A stretch of 32,284 nucleotides of DNA from Comamonadaceae bacterium CD01. Its GTDB lineage: Bacteria; Pseudomonadota; Gammaproteobacteria; Burkholderiales; Burkholderiaceae_C. A program made the translations under genes and the position numbers. Shown here in pieces: positions 1 through 7,791 of this stretch. The stretch covers positions 1 to 32,284 of the forward strand of contig PGEI01000032.1 in NCBI GenBank assembly GCA_002894305.1, in the 5' to 3' direction. Numbering within the stretch: the first letter of the stretch is position 1; the number at the start of each line of letters is the position of its first letter. The notes beneath the pieces are model-generated. The model was not told the origin of the DNA and ran no database searches. It saw only the letters and a list, made by a program, of their open reading frames with translations.

Positions 1-47
1 TTGACGTTGTAGTCGACCACGCGTTTGACGGGGACGAGGATTTTCAT
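1..47 (-). CDS. etfB: Electron transfer flavoprotein beta subunit, N-terminus only
   Basis: Only the first 15 codons are inside the window; the gene continues past the left edge. The visible peptide starts MKILVPVKRVVDYNV, which is the classic N-terminus of the beta subunit of electron transfer flavoprotein. A GGAAGG ribosome binding site lies about 7 bases before the ATG. ETF is the soluble FAD/AMP carrier that takes electrons from acyl-CoA dehydrogenases and passes them to ETF:quinone oxidoreductase. Its position next to a cluster with four acyl-CoA dehydrogenase subunits makes sense, although many bacteria have etfBA as a general housekeeping pair. Family identity is seen directly in the sequence; a dedicated role in steroid breakdown is inference. 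Confidence 0.85.
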   Translation of the reverse strand, partial: MKILVPVKRVVDYNV

Positions 48-123
48 GGGTTCACCTTCCAAAAATTCACACTGAAAACAACGATCTCGGAATGACTATC
101 GGGGAAAAACCCGGGAGCAGATG

Positions 124-165
124 CGTCCAAATGGACGATGACCCCCGCGAGTGATTTCCCACAAT
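124..165 (+). promoter_or_regulatory. Candidate operator and promoter for the enoate reductase gene
   Basis: A copy of the shared cluster element, CGTC-N6-GACGATG, covers 124-140. It is followed after 19 bases by CACAAT (160-165), a four-of-six match to a -10 hexamer. If this is a promoter, transcription would start near 172, downstream of the GTG at 151, so the ATG at 199 would be the start codon. On the opposite strand a degenerate relative (TAGTC near 93-98) sits about 45 bp before etfB, so the region could serve both divergent genes. The motif is read from sequence; its function is inferred from recurrence. Confidence 0.5.
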
Positions 166-198
166 GGGCTTCACAACCGCATCCACCCCCACACGAAT

Positions 199-2328
199 AT
201 GGCCACCACTTCCTATGACGCGCTGCTGCAGCCCGGCAGCATCGGCACATTGCAACTGCGCAACCGCATCGCCCTGGCGCCCATGGGCGAGAACTTCGGC
301 GGCACCGACGGCCACGCGACCGAGAAGACCCAGGCGTACTACGAGGCACGCGCACGTGGCGGCGCGGGCCTGATCATCCTGGGCACGACGGCCGTGTCCT
401 GGCCCAGCGGCACCAGCGAGCCGCACCAGCTGGGTATCTCCAAGGACGAGTTCATCCCTACGCTGGCCGAGGTGGTGCGCCGCATCCACGCGCATGGCGC
501 CAAGGCGGCGATACAGATCAACCACAGCGGCAAGGTGGCCGCCAACGACCGCGCGCATGGGCGCGAGATGTGGGTGCCTTCGGTGCCGCCGGAGCTGCCG
601 CCCAACAAGGCCATGCTCATGATCACCAGGCAGGAGCTGTCGACCTTCGTCGGCGTCGGGCCGTACCCGGATCGCTACCGCGTGATGGACGAGGCCGACA
701 TGGCGCAGATGGTCGAGTGGTATGCCGCGGCGGCCGTGCGCGCCCAGCAGGCGGGCTTTGACGCGGTGGAGGTGCACTGCGCGCACAACTACATCATTGC
801 CGGCTTTCTCTCGCCGTACTTCAACCAGCGCACCGATGGCTACGGCGGCAGCCATGCCAACCGCACGCGGCTGATGCGCGAGGTGTTGGCCGAGGTGCGC
901 CGGCGCGTCGGCCCCGATTTTCCCGTCTGGGTGCGGCTGGATGCCGAGGAGATGCATACGCCCGGTGGCATCGAGCTGCAGGAGGCGCTGGAGAATGCGC
1001 GCATCTGCGAGTCGTTGGGCGTGGACGCGATCAGCGTCTCGGCCTATGCGCGCATGACCTGCGGCAGCGATTTCACCGATGCGCCGATTCCGCAGCAAAG
1101 CGGCGCCTACCTGGAGTACGCCCGGGCGTTCAAGCGCGCGGTCAAGCTGCCCGTCATCGTCGCCGGGCGCGTCGAGCCCGAGGTGGGCGATGCGTCGATC
1201 CGCGCCGGCGAGGTCGATTTCGTCGCAATGGGGCGCAAGCTGCTGGCCGACTCCGACCTGCCCAACAAGCTGCAGGCCGGCAAGCCGCAGGACGTGCGCC
1301 CCTGCATCTACTGCTACGCCTGCGTCAGCGAGATCTTCGTCAACCGCGGCATCAAGTGCGCGGTCAACGCGCAGACCGGCCATGAACACGAGGCACCCAT
1401 CGTCCCGGCCGAGCAGCCCCGTCAGGTGCTGATCGTCGGCGGCGGGCCCGCGGGCATGGAGGCGGCGCGCGTGGCGGCGCTGCGCGGGCACCGGGTGACG
1501 CTGGTCGAGCGCAGCAACCGCCTGGGCGGCACGCTGTTCTTTGCCGGCCTGGCCTATCCAGAGAATGGCCGCCTGCTGGATTACCTGGTGCGCCAGATGC
1601 AGCACCCCAACATCACGGTGGAGCTGAATACGACGGCGGACGCGGCGCTGCTGGCGCGCGTGCGCCCCGACGCCATCCTGGTCGCGACAGGCGCCAAACG
1701 TGCGGCGCCCGCCATCGAGGGCGCTCAGCAAAACCACGTGTGGAGCGGCGACGAGCTGCGCCGCCTGATGACGGGCGACGGCGCCGACGAGATCGCACGG
1801 GCCAAGCTCGGCCTGGCCGAGCGCGCGCTGTTCAAGGCCGGCGGCATGCTGGGCGTGACCGACAGCGCGGCCGCGCTGCAAGGCCTGTCCAAGCTGTGGA
1901 TGCCGCTGGGCAAGCGGGTCGTCGTCGTCGGCGGCGGCCTGGTGGGGCTGGAGCTGGCGGAGTTTCTGCTGGCGCGCGGGCGGCAGGTGACGGTGCTGGA
2001 GCCGGGAACCCACGCCGGCACCGAGCTGTCCATCGTGCGGCGCTGGCGCGTGGTCGAGGCGGTGCAGGCCCATGGCACGCTGCACCTGCAGGCGCAGGTG
2101 CAAAGCATTGGGCGCAAGCAGGTGCAATGGCTGGACAAAAAGGGACAGGCGCACAGCACCGATGCCGATTCCGTCGTGCTGGCGCTGGGCGCCGAGCCCG
2201 ATGCCAGCGTGGCCGAGCAGCTGCAGGCGCTGACCGAGGTGCCGGTGCAGCGCCTGGGAGACAGCGAGACGCTGGGCTATATCGAGGGCGCGATGCACAC
2301 CGGCCACCACGCCGGGCGTACCGTGTGA
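199..2328 (+). CDS. NADH:flavin oxidoreductase, FadH/BaiCD/BaiH-type (FMN, 4Fe-4S, FAD)
   Basis: This 709-residue protein has the three-part plan of 2,4-dienoyl-CoA reductase and of the bile-acid ene-reductases BaiCD and BaiH. An Old Yellow Enzyme-type TIM barrel fills roughly residues 1-360, with the active-site stretch HCAHNYIIAGFLSP near residue 193 followed by the NQRTDGYGGS signature. A 4Fe-4S cluster motif follows (Cys369, Cys372, Cys375, Cys387). A FAD-binding GGGPAG is near residue 413 and an NAD(P)-binding GGGLVG near 577. It should reduce an activated C=C bond in the cytoplasm using NAD(P)H. In this cluster the substrate may be a dienoyl-CoA or a 3-oxo-4-ene/4,6-diene steroid. I chose the ATG at 199 because family members begin close to the barrel and the putative promoter lies at 124-165; the in-frame GTG at 151 would add 16 unrelated residues. 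Neither start has a strong ribosome binding site. The exact substrate is not known. Confidence 0.85.
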   Translation: MATTSYDALLQPGSIGTLQLRNRIALAPMGENFGGTDGHATEKTQAYYEARARGGAGLIILGTTAVSWPSGTSEPHQLGISKDEFIPTLAEVVRRIHAHGAKAAIQINHSGKVAANDRAHGREMWVPSVPPELPPNKAMLMITRQELSTFVGVGPYPDRYRVMDEADMAQMVEWYAAAAVRAQQAGFDAVEVHCAHNYIIAGFLSPYFNQRTDGYGGSHANRTRLMREVLAEVRRRVGPDFPVWVRLDAEEMHTPGGIELQEALENARICESLGVDAISVSAYARMTCGSDFTDAPIPQQSGAYLEYARAFKRAVKLPVIVAGRVEPEVGDASIRAGEVDFVAMGRKLLADSDLPNKLQAGKPQDVRPCIYCYACVSEIFVNRGIKCAVNAQTGHEHEAPIVPAEQPRQVLIVGGGPAGMEAARVAALRGHRVTLVERSNRLGGTLFFAGLAYPENGRLLDYLVRQMQHPNITVELNTTADAALLARVRPDAILVATGAKRAAPAIEGAQQNHVWSGDELRRLMTGDGADEIARAKLGLAERALFKAGGMLGVTDSAAALQGLSKLWMPLGKRVVVVGGGLVGLELAEFLLARGRQVTVLEPGTHAGTELSIVRRWRVVEAVQAHGTLHLQAQVQSIGRKQVQWLDKKGQAHSTDADSVVLALGAEPDASVAEQLQALTEVPVQRLGDSETLGYIEGAMHTGHHAGRTV

Positions 2329-2462
2329 CGGTCTCGCGCCGCGCGGTTTCCGATCTAGGGTTTTGGGCCCGTGTAGGGGTCCGCCTCGGGCCGATGGGCG
2401 CGCTGCGCCGGCGTTGATCGCGGCGCGGGCGTTTGCCGGCGGCTATCGGCCAGAGGGCTAGC

Positions 2463-2609
2463 CTCCTATTGATCCGGCCCCGTAATGTTTGAACCCGTCG
2501 CCCCGGCGAAAGCCGGGGCCCAGATACCCCCCACCAGCGTTGGCACTGGATTGCGGCTTTCGCCGCAATGACGAAACCTCAAAATTTCAAGGGGCCGGAT
2601 CAATAGGAG
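2463..2609. repeat. MITE-like element with 19-bp terminal inverted repeats
   Basis: The 300-base space between the convergent reductase and regulator genes (2329-2628) has no gene but holds this structured element. Its ends are perfect 19-base inverted repeats (2463-2481 and 2591-2609, reading CTCCTATTGATCCGGCCCC inward). Inside are two perfect 8-bp hairpins with tetraloops: GCCCCGGC/gaaa at 2500-2519 and ATTGCGGC/tttc at 2550-2569. The hairpin cores resemble the 'gcgaaagc' repeats dispersed in many proteobacterial genomes. There is no transposase. It could be a non-autonomous mobile element, and its hairpins could also end transcription from both sides. The rest of the space (2329-2462) shows nothing I can name. 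Confidence 0.7.
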
Positions 2610-2628
2610 CCTGCGCGGCAGAAGCGCG

Positions 2629-3795
2629 TCAGTCCTTGGTGCCCAGCCAGGCGACGCTGTTGAGGAAGATGCGCACCAGTTCCATCTGGCGGCGCACACC
2701 GGTCTTGGAGAAGATGGAGCGCAAGTGCGCCCGCGCAGTGTTGCGGCGGATGTTCAGCGCTTCGGCCGCCTCTTCGAGCGACATGCCGTTGGCCAGCTGG
2801 ATGGCCAGCATGGTCTCGGCCGGCGTGAGCTGGAACAGCTGCTGCGCCAGCTTGACCGGCGGCTGGCTCTTGCTCTCGGAGTCGCGCACGAAGACCGCGA
2901 CGGCCGGGCGCTGCTTGCCCTCGGTCCACTCGTCGGGCGAGATGCTTTGCACCACCACGCCCCAGGCCAGCTGCCCCGAGGGGCGGCCGACCGACAGGGC
3001 TTCGGTCAGCCCCACCTTCTGCTGCGTGCCGTCGTGGTGCAGCGCGTCCTTGATCATGCGTTGCAGCTTGCGGTTGTCGTTGGCGTAGGTGGCTTCGAGC
3101 TGATTGCCGGCGATGCGCAGCCCGTCGTGCTTGTCCAGGATGGACTGGGCCGCCTGGTTGGACTCGATGACGTTGCAGTCCCGGTCGAGCACAACGACGC
3201 CCACCAGAAGCTGCGCCATCGCACGGCTGTACAGCGAGAGCACCTTGCGATCCTGGTGCATCGCCAGGTGCAGGTTCAGCGCGCGCTTGATGTGCGGAAT
3301 CAGGCGCCGGCCCAGGTCTTTGTCGGCGGCGGAAAACGGCGGCTCGTCCTCGCTGCGCGTGACGCGAAAGCCGTAGACCTCGCCTTCGCGCGTGCCGATG
3401 TCGGCGGCCATGACGTGGTACACGCCGTGCGGCGCGCACCAGTCGCGGTAGTAGTCCGAGGCGCGCCACTCGGCGTCGGAGATCACGTCGGCCGTGGTCA
3501 CCAGGCGGTCGGGCTGCACACCGGTGAACGGGCTGACGTTGAGGTTGGGGGTGTACTGCTCCAGCGTGCGCCTGTCCTTGCTGACCGAGACGATCAGGCC
3601 CGCGTCTTCTGCGGTCACGGTGCGCACGATCAGCGAGACATAGTTGCCGTGCAGCTCGTCGCGAATGTGCTCCAGGCAGTCTTCCCAGCCTTCGGCGTTC
3701 AGCGCAGCCTCATACAGCTTGTCCAGGATCTGGCTGAACCGATCCAGGGTGATGGGGCTGTTGTCAGTGCCGGTGGACGGTGCGGGATCGGACAT
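2629..3795 (-). CDS. LuxR-family transcriptional regulator, TeiR/TesR-like
   Basis: The 388-residue protein has a C-terminal GerE/LuxR helix-turn-helix at about residues 320-388 (LTPAETMLAIQLANGMSLEE, then RNTARAHLRSIFSKTGV). The long N-terminal region, with a PAS-like stretch near the middle (VGVVVLDRDCNVIESNQAA), could sense a ligand. No receiver domain is visible. Size and architecture resemble TeiR/TesR, the LuxR-type activator needed for testosterone catabolism in Comamonas testosteroni; this is recalled, not searched. It is the last gene of the minus-strand catabolic train, 82 bp after the thiolase gene, and may have its own promoter. It is the best in-window candidate to bind the repeated GTC-N6-GACGATG element. 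The start at 3795 lacks a clear Shine-Dalgarno sequence, so a few residues are uncertain. Confidence 0.8.
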   Translation of the reverse strand: MSDPAPSTGTDNSPITLDRFSQILDKLYEAALNAEGWEDCLEHIRDELHGNYVSLIVRTVTAEDAGLIVSVSKDRRTLEQYTPNLNVSPFTGVQPDRLVTTADVISDAEWRASDYYRDWCAPHGVYHVMAADIGTREGEVYGFRVTRSEDEPPFSAADKDLGRRLIPHIKRALNLHLAMHQDRKVLSLYSRAMAQLLVGVVVLDRDCNVIESNQAAQSILDKHDGLRIAGNQLEATYANDNRKLQRMIKDALHHDGTQQKVGLTEALSVGRPSGQLAWGVVVQSISPDEWTEGKQRPAVAVFVRDSESKSQPPVKLAQQLFQLTPAETMLAIQLANGMSLEEAAEALNIRRNTARAHLRSIFSKTGVRRQMELVRIFLNSVAWLGTKD

Positions 3796-3877
3796 GGGCA
3801 GGGCAGAGAAGGGGAGGCGGTGGGGGCGCAAGTCTAACGGTTGGCTCCTGCTTGCGCCGCGAAATGATGCTTCAGGT

Positions 3878-5092
3878 TTACACCAGTTCGAATAGCCCTG
3901 CGGCACCCATGCCACCGCCGATGCACATGCTGACCACCGCGTAGCGCACGCCGCGGCGGCGCCCCTCCAGCAGTGCGTGGCCGACCAGGCGCGCGCCCGA
4001 CATGCCGAACGGGTGGCCGATGGAGATGGCGCCGCCGTTGACGTTCAGGCGGTCATCGGGAATGCCCAGCTGGTCGCGGCAGTAGATCACCTGGCAGGCA
4101 AAGGCTTCGTTGATCTCCCACAGGCCGATGTCGGCCACAGTGAGGCCGTGGCGCGCCAGCAGCTTGGGGATGGCGAACACCGGGCCAATGCCCATCTCGT
4201 CGGCGCCGCAGCCGGCCACGGCCACGCCGCGGTAGGTGCCCAGCGGCGTGAGGCCGCGTTTTTGCGCCTCGGCGCGGCTCATCAGCACGCTGGCGCTGGC
4301 GCCGTCGGACAGCTGCGAGGCGTTGCCGGCGGTGATGAATTCGCCCTGGGGCACCCATTGGCCGTTCTTCCACACGGGCTTGAGGCTGGCCAGGCTTTCC
4401 AGCGTGGTGCTCGGGCGGTTGCCTTCGTCCTGGGTCAGGGTCACGTCTTCGCGGCCGGCTTCGTTGCCTTCCTTGTCGAACAAGAGCTTGCTCGTCGTGA
4501 GCGGCACGATCTCGTCGGCAAACAGGCCGGCGGCCTGGGCGGCGGCCACGCGCTGCTGGCTTTGCAACGAGTATTCGTCCTGCGCGGCGCGCGAGACCTT
4601 GTAGCGGCGGCTGACGATTTCGGCCGTCTCGATCATCTGGATGTAAGCCGTCGGCATGGCCTCCAGCACGGCCTTGGACTGCGCGCGGTAGCTGTTCTTG
4701 TGCTTGTTCTGCACCAGCGAAATCGATTCGAGGCCGCCGGCGACGGCCACGTCCATCTCGCCCGTCATGATGCCCTTGGCGGCCGTGGCAATGCTCATCA
4801 GGCCCGAGGCGCACATGCGGTCGATGGCCATGCCGCCCACGCTCTCGGGCAGGCCCGCGGTGTAGGTGCACAGGCGTCCCAGGTTGTAGCCCTGAGAACC
4901 CTGCTGCGCGGCAATGCCGAGGATGACGTCGTCCACGTCCTTGCCGTCCACGCCCGCCTTGGCGAGCGCTGCGCGGATCACGTGGCCGCCCAGCACGGGG
5001 GCCTCGGTGTCGTTGAAGGCGCCGCGGTAGGCCTTGCCGATGGGGGTGCGGGCGGTGGAGACGATGACTGCGTCTTGTGCGTTGTTGCTCAT
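3878..5092 (-). CDS. Acetyl-CoA acyltransferase (thiolase)
   Basis: This is a full-length thiolase of 404 residues. The nucleophilic cysteine is Cys94 in [12 protein letters not shown]. The C-terminal catalytic elements are [16 protein letters not shown] (His) and [13 protein letters not shown] (Cys). NEAFA is also present. It should cleave a 3-ketoacyl-CoA with CoA, releasing acetyl-CoA or propionyl-CoA. It differs clearly from the FadA6-type thiolase at 11731-12900, so the cluster has two distinct thiolases. It lies 12 bp after the MaoC hydratase gene and forms a hydratase-dehydrogenase-thiolase run with ipdF. A GAAGGA ribosome binding site precedes the ATG. A role in steroid side-chain or B-ring beta-oxidation, or in late ring C/D products, is possible; the sequence alone does not decide. 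Confidence 0.9.
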   Translation of the reverse strand: MSNNAQDAVIVSTARTPIGKAYRGAFNDTEAPVLGGHVIRAALAKAGVDGKDVDDVILGIAAQQGSQGYNLGRLCTYTAGLPESVGGMAIDRMCASGLMSIATAAKGIMTGEMDVAVAGGLESISLVQNKHKNSYRAQSKAVLEAMPTAYIQMIETAEIVSRRYKVSRAAQDEYSLQSQQRVAAAQAAGLFADEIVPLTTSKLLFDKEGNEAGREDVTLTQDEGNRPSTTLESLASLKPVWKNGQWVPQGEFITAGNASQLSDGASASVLMSRAEAQKRGLTPLGTYRGVAVAGCGADEMGIGPVFAIPKLLARHGLTVADIGLWEINEAFACQVIYCRDQLGIPDDRLNVNGGAISIGHPFGMSGARLVGHALLEGRRRGVRYAVVSMCIGGGMGAAGLFELV

Positions 5093-5104
5093 GAATGCAT
5101 TCCT

Positions 5105-5563
5105 TCAAAAAAACAGGCGGCTGATGGTGTCCACCACGCAGCCGGGCTTGTCCGAACCTTCGATCTGCACGGTGACGCGCACCGTCACCTGCACGCCGTC
5201 GCCCTTGACGGGCTCGGCTGCCACCACCACGCCGTGGCCGCGCACGCGCGAACCCACCGGCACGGGGGAGGGAAAGCGCACCTTGTCGCAGCCGTAGTTC
5301 ACGCCCATCTTCAGCCCCTGGTACTCGACCAGCTGGGGCAGAAACAGGTTGGCCAGCGACAGCGTGAGGTAGCCGTGCGCAATGGTCTTGCCGAACGGGC
5401 CGTCCTTGGCACGCTCGGGATCGACGTGGATCCACTGGTGGTCGCCCGTGGCGTCGGCAAAGGTGTTGATGCGATCCTGGGTGATGGCCAGCCAGTCGGT
5501 CGTGCCCAGATCCTGGCCGACGGCGGCCTGCACGGCGGCGGCAGAATTGAAAGCCTGCGCCAT
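5105..5563 (-). CDS. MaoC-like enoyl-CoA hydratase (hot-dog fold)
   Basis: The 152-residue protein is a single-domain MaoC/R-hydratase. The hydratase-2 motif is visible: TFADATGDHQWIHVDPERA followed by GKTIAHGYLTLSL, in which the Asp and His of DHQWIH form the usual catalytic pair. Such enzymes add water to trans-2-enoyl-CoAs to give (R)-3-hydroxyacyl-CoAs, and actinobacterial homologues act on steroid side-chain CoA esters. The gene begins 3 bp after ipdF ends and is followed 12 bp later by a thiolase, so the three are almost certainly co-transcribed. The substrate is unknown. Confidence 0.85.
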   Translation of the reverse strand: MAQAFNSAAAVQAAVGQDLGTTDWLAITQDRINTFADATGDHQWIHVDPERAKDGPFGKTIAHGYLTLSLANLFLPQLVEYQGLKMGVNYGCDKVRFPSPVPVGSRVRGHGVVVAAEPVKGDGVQVTVRVTVQIEGSDKPGCVVDTISRLFF

Positions 5564-5566
5564 GGT

Positions 5567-6352
5567 TTACGCCCTTTGCGAGCTGACGGAGACCACTTCC
5601 CCCGTCATGTACGAGGTGTAGTCGCTGGCCAGCATGATCATCACGTTGGCCACTTCCCAGGGCTCGGCGCCGCGGCCGAAGGCTTCCTTGGCCGACAGCT
5701 CGTTGAGCAGTTCCTCGGATGCGGATTTTTTCAGGAAGGCGTGGATGGCGATCGACGGCGCGACGGCGTTGATGCGCACGCCGAACTCGGCCGCCTCCAT
5801 CGCCGCGCAGCGCGTCAGCGCCATCACGCCGGCCTTGGCCGCGGCGTAATGCGCCTGCTCCACCTGCGCGCGCCAGCCCAGCACCGAGGCGTTGTTGACG
5901 ATCACGCCCTTGCCGCGCGGCTGCATCACCTGCAGCGCGGCGCGCGTCATGCGGAACGTGCCGGTCAGCGTCACGTCGATGACCTTGTGCCATTCGTCGT
6001 CCGGCATGTCGATCAGGCGGCGGCTGGTGCCCAGGCCGGCGTTGTTGATCAGCACGTCGACGCCGCCGGTTTTTTCCTCGGCAAAGGCGATCAGCGCGTC
6101 GACCTGGGCCTGCTGGCTCACGTCGCACAGCTGGCCGTGGATGGCTTGCAGGCCGGTTTTTTCTTTCAGGGCGACGACGGCTTCGGTGAGGCGCCGCTCG
6201 TGCACGTCGGAGATGACCAGGGCGCGGCAGCCTTCCTCGGCGGCGCGCTGGGCGGCGGCAAAGCCAATGCCGGCGCCGGCGGCGGCCGTGACCAGAACGG
6301 ACTTGCCGCGCAGCAGGCCGTGGGCGGGGACGTAATCGGGGGAGGGTTTCAT
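5567..6352 (-). CDS. ipdF: SDR oxidoreductase IpdF of HIP-CoA degradation
   Basis: This 261-residue short-chain dehydrogenase closely resembles mycobacterial IpdF (Rv3559c). Shared landmarks are the opening GHGLLRGKSVLVTAAAGAGIG, in which the usual first glycine of TGxxxGIG is Ala, and the block NNASVLGWRAQ. The YAAAKAGVMALTRC active site and the tail LTGEVVSVS also match. IpdF acts on the CoA thioester of the perhydroindane propionate (HIP) left after rings A and B are removed, at the oxygen on C5. I set the start at the ATG at 6352 because it matches the family N-terminus; a longer frame runs into the upstream repeat. It leads the ipdF-MaoC-thiolase-regulator segment and has its own copy of the shared operator 58 bp upstream, so it may be a second transcription start inside the long operon. 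Confidence 0.88.
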   Translation of the reverse strand: MKPSPDYVPAHGLLRGKSVLVTAAAGAGIGFAAAQRAAEEGCRALVISDVHERRLTEAVVALKEKTGLQAIHGQLCDVSQQAQVDALIAFAEEKTGGVDVLINNAGLGTSRRLIDMPDDEWHKVIDVTLTGTFRMTRAALQVMQPRGKGVIVNNASVLGWRAQVEQAHYAAAKAGVMALTRCAAMEAAEFGVRINAVAPSIAIHAFLKKSASEELLNELSAKEAFGRGAEPWEVANVMIMLASDYTSYMTGEVVSVSSQRA

Positions 6353-6409
6353 GGGGCGGGGATCTCCAGATTGGGTTTTGTCCCTATGGTGTCGCCCCGG
6401 CGCGGGCGG

Positions 6410-6431
6410 CGCATCGTCCGCAAGGACGATG
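6410..6431 (-). promoter_or_regulatory. Palindromic copy of the cluster operator upstream of ipdF
   Basis: An 8-bp perfect inverted repeat, CATCGTCC-GCAA-GGACGATG, spans 6412-6431. Read toward ipdF it matches the shared element CGTC-N6-GACGATG, and by symmetry it matches in the other direction too. It lies about 58 bp before the ipdF ATG. It is the most symmetric copy in the window and hints that the binding protein is a dimer. The symmetry is seen; the binding is inferred. Confidence 0.5.
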
Positions 6432-6486
6432 GGCTGTCTTTGGCTGTGCTGGCATGGCTGGCCGGTGCGAGGGCGTCGATGTTGCT

Positions 6487-6589
6487 GGCCCCCACCCCAG
6501 CCCTCCCCCAAAGGGGGAGGGAGAAACAGCCATCGCCGCCCCGGTATTACTCCTTCCCCCTTTGGGGGAAGGCAGGGATGGGGGCGGCC
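6487..6589. repeat. Paired G/C-tract inverted repeat, copy 1
   Basis: Two related units face each other: a CCCACCCC..CCTCCCCCAAAGGGGGAGG unit and its near reverse complement TCCTTCCCCCTTTGGGGGAAGG..GGGATGGGGG. Each has its own small hairpin, and together they can fold into one large stem. It fills the 266-bp gap between the fadE30-like gene and ipdF. No U-run follows, so it is not a standard Rho-independent terminator. Similar units recur at 8943, 9982 and 12939. Confidence 0.7.
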
Positions 6590-6618
6590 AGCACATCCCC
6601 GCCGTCAATCCCACCTCC

Positions 6619-7791
6619 TCAGCGCGGCATGCCCAGCGCCCGCTCGGCCATCAGGTTGAGCTGGATTTCGTTGCTGCCGGCATAAATCGTGTCGGCGCGG
6701 CTCGACAGCCAGATGTGGCGCAGGCCGTCGTGCAGCGGGTCACCGTCATCCATGTCCGCCGCCGGGCCCAGCACGTCCATGGCCAGCTCGCCCAGGTCGC
6801 GGCGCCAGTTGGACCAGGCGTATTTCGACACGCTGGCCGCGCGCGGGTCGGCCTGCTCGCCGCTGGTGCGCAGCGCGTGGCTGCGCAGGGTGTCCAGGCC
6901 CAGCGCGGCCTGGGCGATGCGCTGGCGCAAGAGCGGGTCACGCGCTGCGCCGTTGGCCTTTGCGGTGGTGATCACGTCCTGCAGCTCGGCGCGGAAATGC
7001 GCCTGCTGGCCCAGAGTGGACGCGCCGCGCTCGCAGCCCAGCAGGTACATGGCCACCTTCCAGCCCTCGCCCGGCGCGCCCAGGTGCAGGCTGGCTTCGG
7101 TGCGCGCACCGTCGAAGAACACTTCGTTGAATTCGCTGCCGCCGGTGATCTGGCGGATGGGGCGGATCTCCACGCCCGGTTGATCAAGCGGCACCAGCAG
7201 AAAAACCATGCCTTTGTGGCGCGGCTGGCCCGGCTGGCGTTCCTCGCAGCGCGCCAGCACAAAAATCCAGTTGGATTCATGCGCCCAGCTGGTCCAGACT
7301 TTTTGCCCGTCGATCATCCATTCGCCAGTGGCCGCGTCGCGCCGCGCGCGGGTGCGCACGCCGGCCAGGTCCGAGCCCGCGCCGGGTTCGGAATAGCCCT
7401 GGGCCCAGTAGTCGGTGCCGGCCAGCACGCCGGGCAGAAAGCGTTTTTTCTGCTCGGGCGTGCCCCAGGCCATCACGGTGGGTGCCAGCAGCGTCTCGCC
7501 GATGTGGCCGATGCGCCCCGGGCCGCCGCAGCGCACGTACTCTTCGTGGAAGATGATTTGCTGCGCCAGCGGCAGGTTGCGCCCGCCATGCTCTGTGGGC
7601 CAGCCCAGGCCGGTCCAGCCGCCACGGGCCAGCTCCTGCTCCCAGCGTTTGGCCAGCTGGGCGTCGTAGTGGGGCGAGCTCAGGCCTGCGGCGCCGCGCA
7701 GCGGGGCAAATTCGCCGCGCAGGTGTTCGTCCATCCAGGCGCGCACTTCGGCGCGAAAAGCTTGTTCTTGGGCGGTTTCATGCAGGTTCAT
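6619..7791 (-). CDS. fadE30: Acyl-CoA dehydrogenase, FadE30-like
   Basis: This is a 390-residue acyl-CoA dehydrogenase. It resembles mycobacterial FadE30 along its length: GLGWPTEHGGR, WAQGYSEPGAGSDLAGV, INGQKVWTS-type WMIDGQKVWTSWAH, PIRQITGGSEFNEVFFD and the tail DTIYAGSNEIQ. FadE30 introduces a double bond into the CoA ester of the hydroxylated HIP intermediate, feeding electrons to ETF. The position of the catalytic glutamate of MCAD-type enzymes (YEG) is Ala here (YAG), as expected for the heteromeric steroid dehydrogenases where the base lies elsewhere. The gene overlaps the end of the next dehydrogenase gene by ATGA (7788-7791), so the two are translationally coupled and probably form an alpha2beta2 complex. 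Confidence 0.87.
   Translation of the reverse strand: MNLHETAQEQAFRAEVRAWMDEHLRGEFAPLRGAAGLSSPHYDAQLAKRWEQELARGGWTGLGWPTEHGGRNLPLAQQIIFHEEYVRCGGPGRIGHIGETLLAPTVMAWGTPEQKKRFLPGVLAGTDYWAQGYSEPGAGSDLAGVRTRARRDAATGEWMIDGQKVWTSWAHESNWIFVLARCEERQPGQPRHKGMVFLLVPLDQPGVEIRPIRQITGGSEFNEVFFDGARTEASLHLGAPGEGWKVAMYLLGCERGASTLGQQAHFRAELQDVITTAKANGAARDPLLRQRIAQAALGLDTLRSHALRTSGEQADPRAASVSKYAWSNWRRDLGELAMDVLGPAADMDDGDPLHDGLRHIWLSSRADTIYAGSNEIQLNLMAERALGMPR

Noticed and set aside
151-198. GTG at 151 as the start of the enoate reductase
   Set aside because: It adds 16 residues with no family counterpart, has no ribosome binding site and would lie upstream of the predicted transcription start.
1398-1406. CATCGTCC inside the enoate reductase gene as another operator copy
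   Set aside because: It is in coding sequence, the second half of the motif is missing and there is no gene start in the right orientation nearby.
67-2310. Long open frame opposite the enoate reductase gene (747 codons)
   Set aside because: It is rich in His, Arg, Ala, Gly and Gln with no domain pattern, as expected for an antisense frame of GC-rich coding DNA; the opposite strand encodes a clear enzyme.
3796-3877. CGTTAGACT upstream of the LuxR-type gene as an operator copy
   Set aside because: It shares only a few bases with the left half of the shared element and lacks the GACGATG half.
3977-6685. Open frame of 902 codons opposite the thiolase, MaoC and ipdF genes
   Set aside because: Same compositional artefact; it crosses three clear genes and an intergenic repeat and has no recognisable motif.
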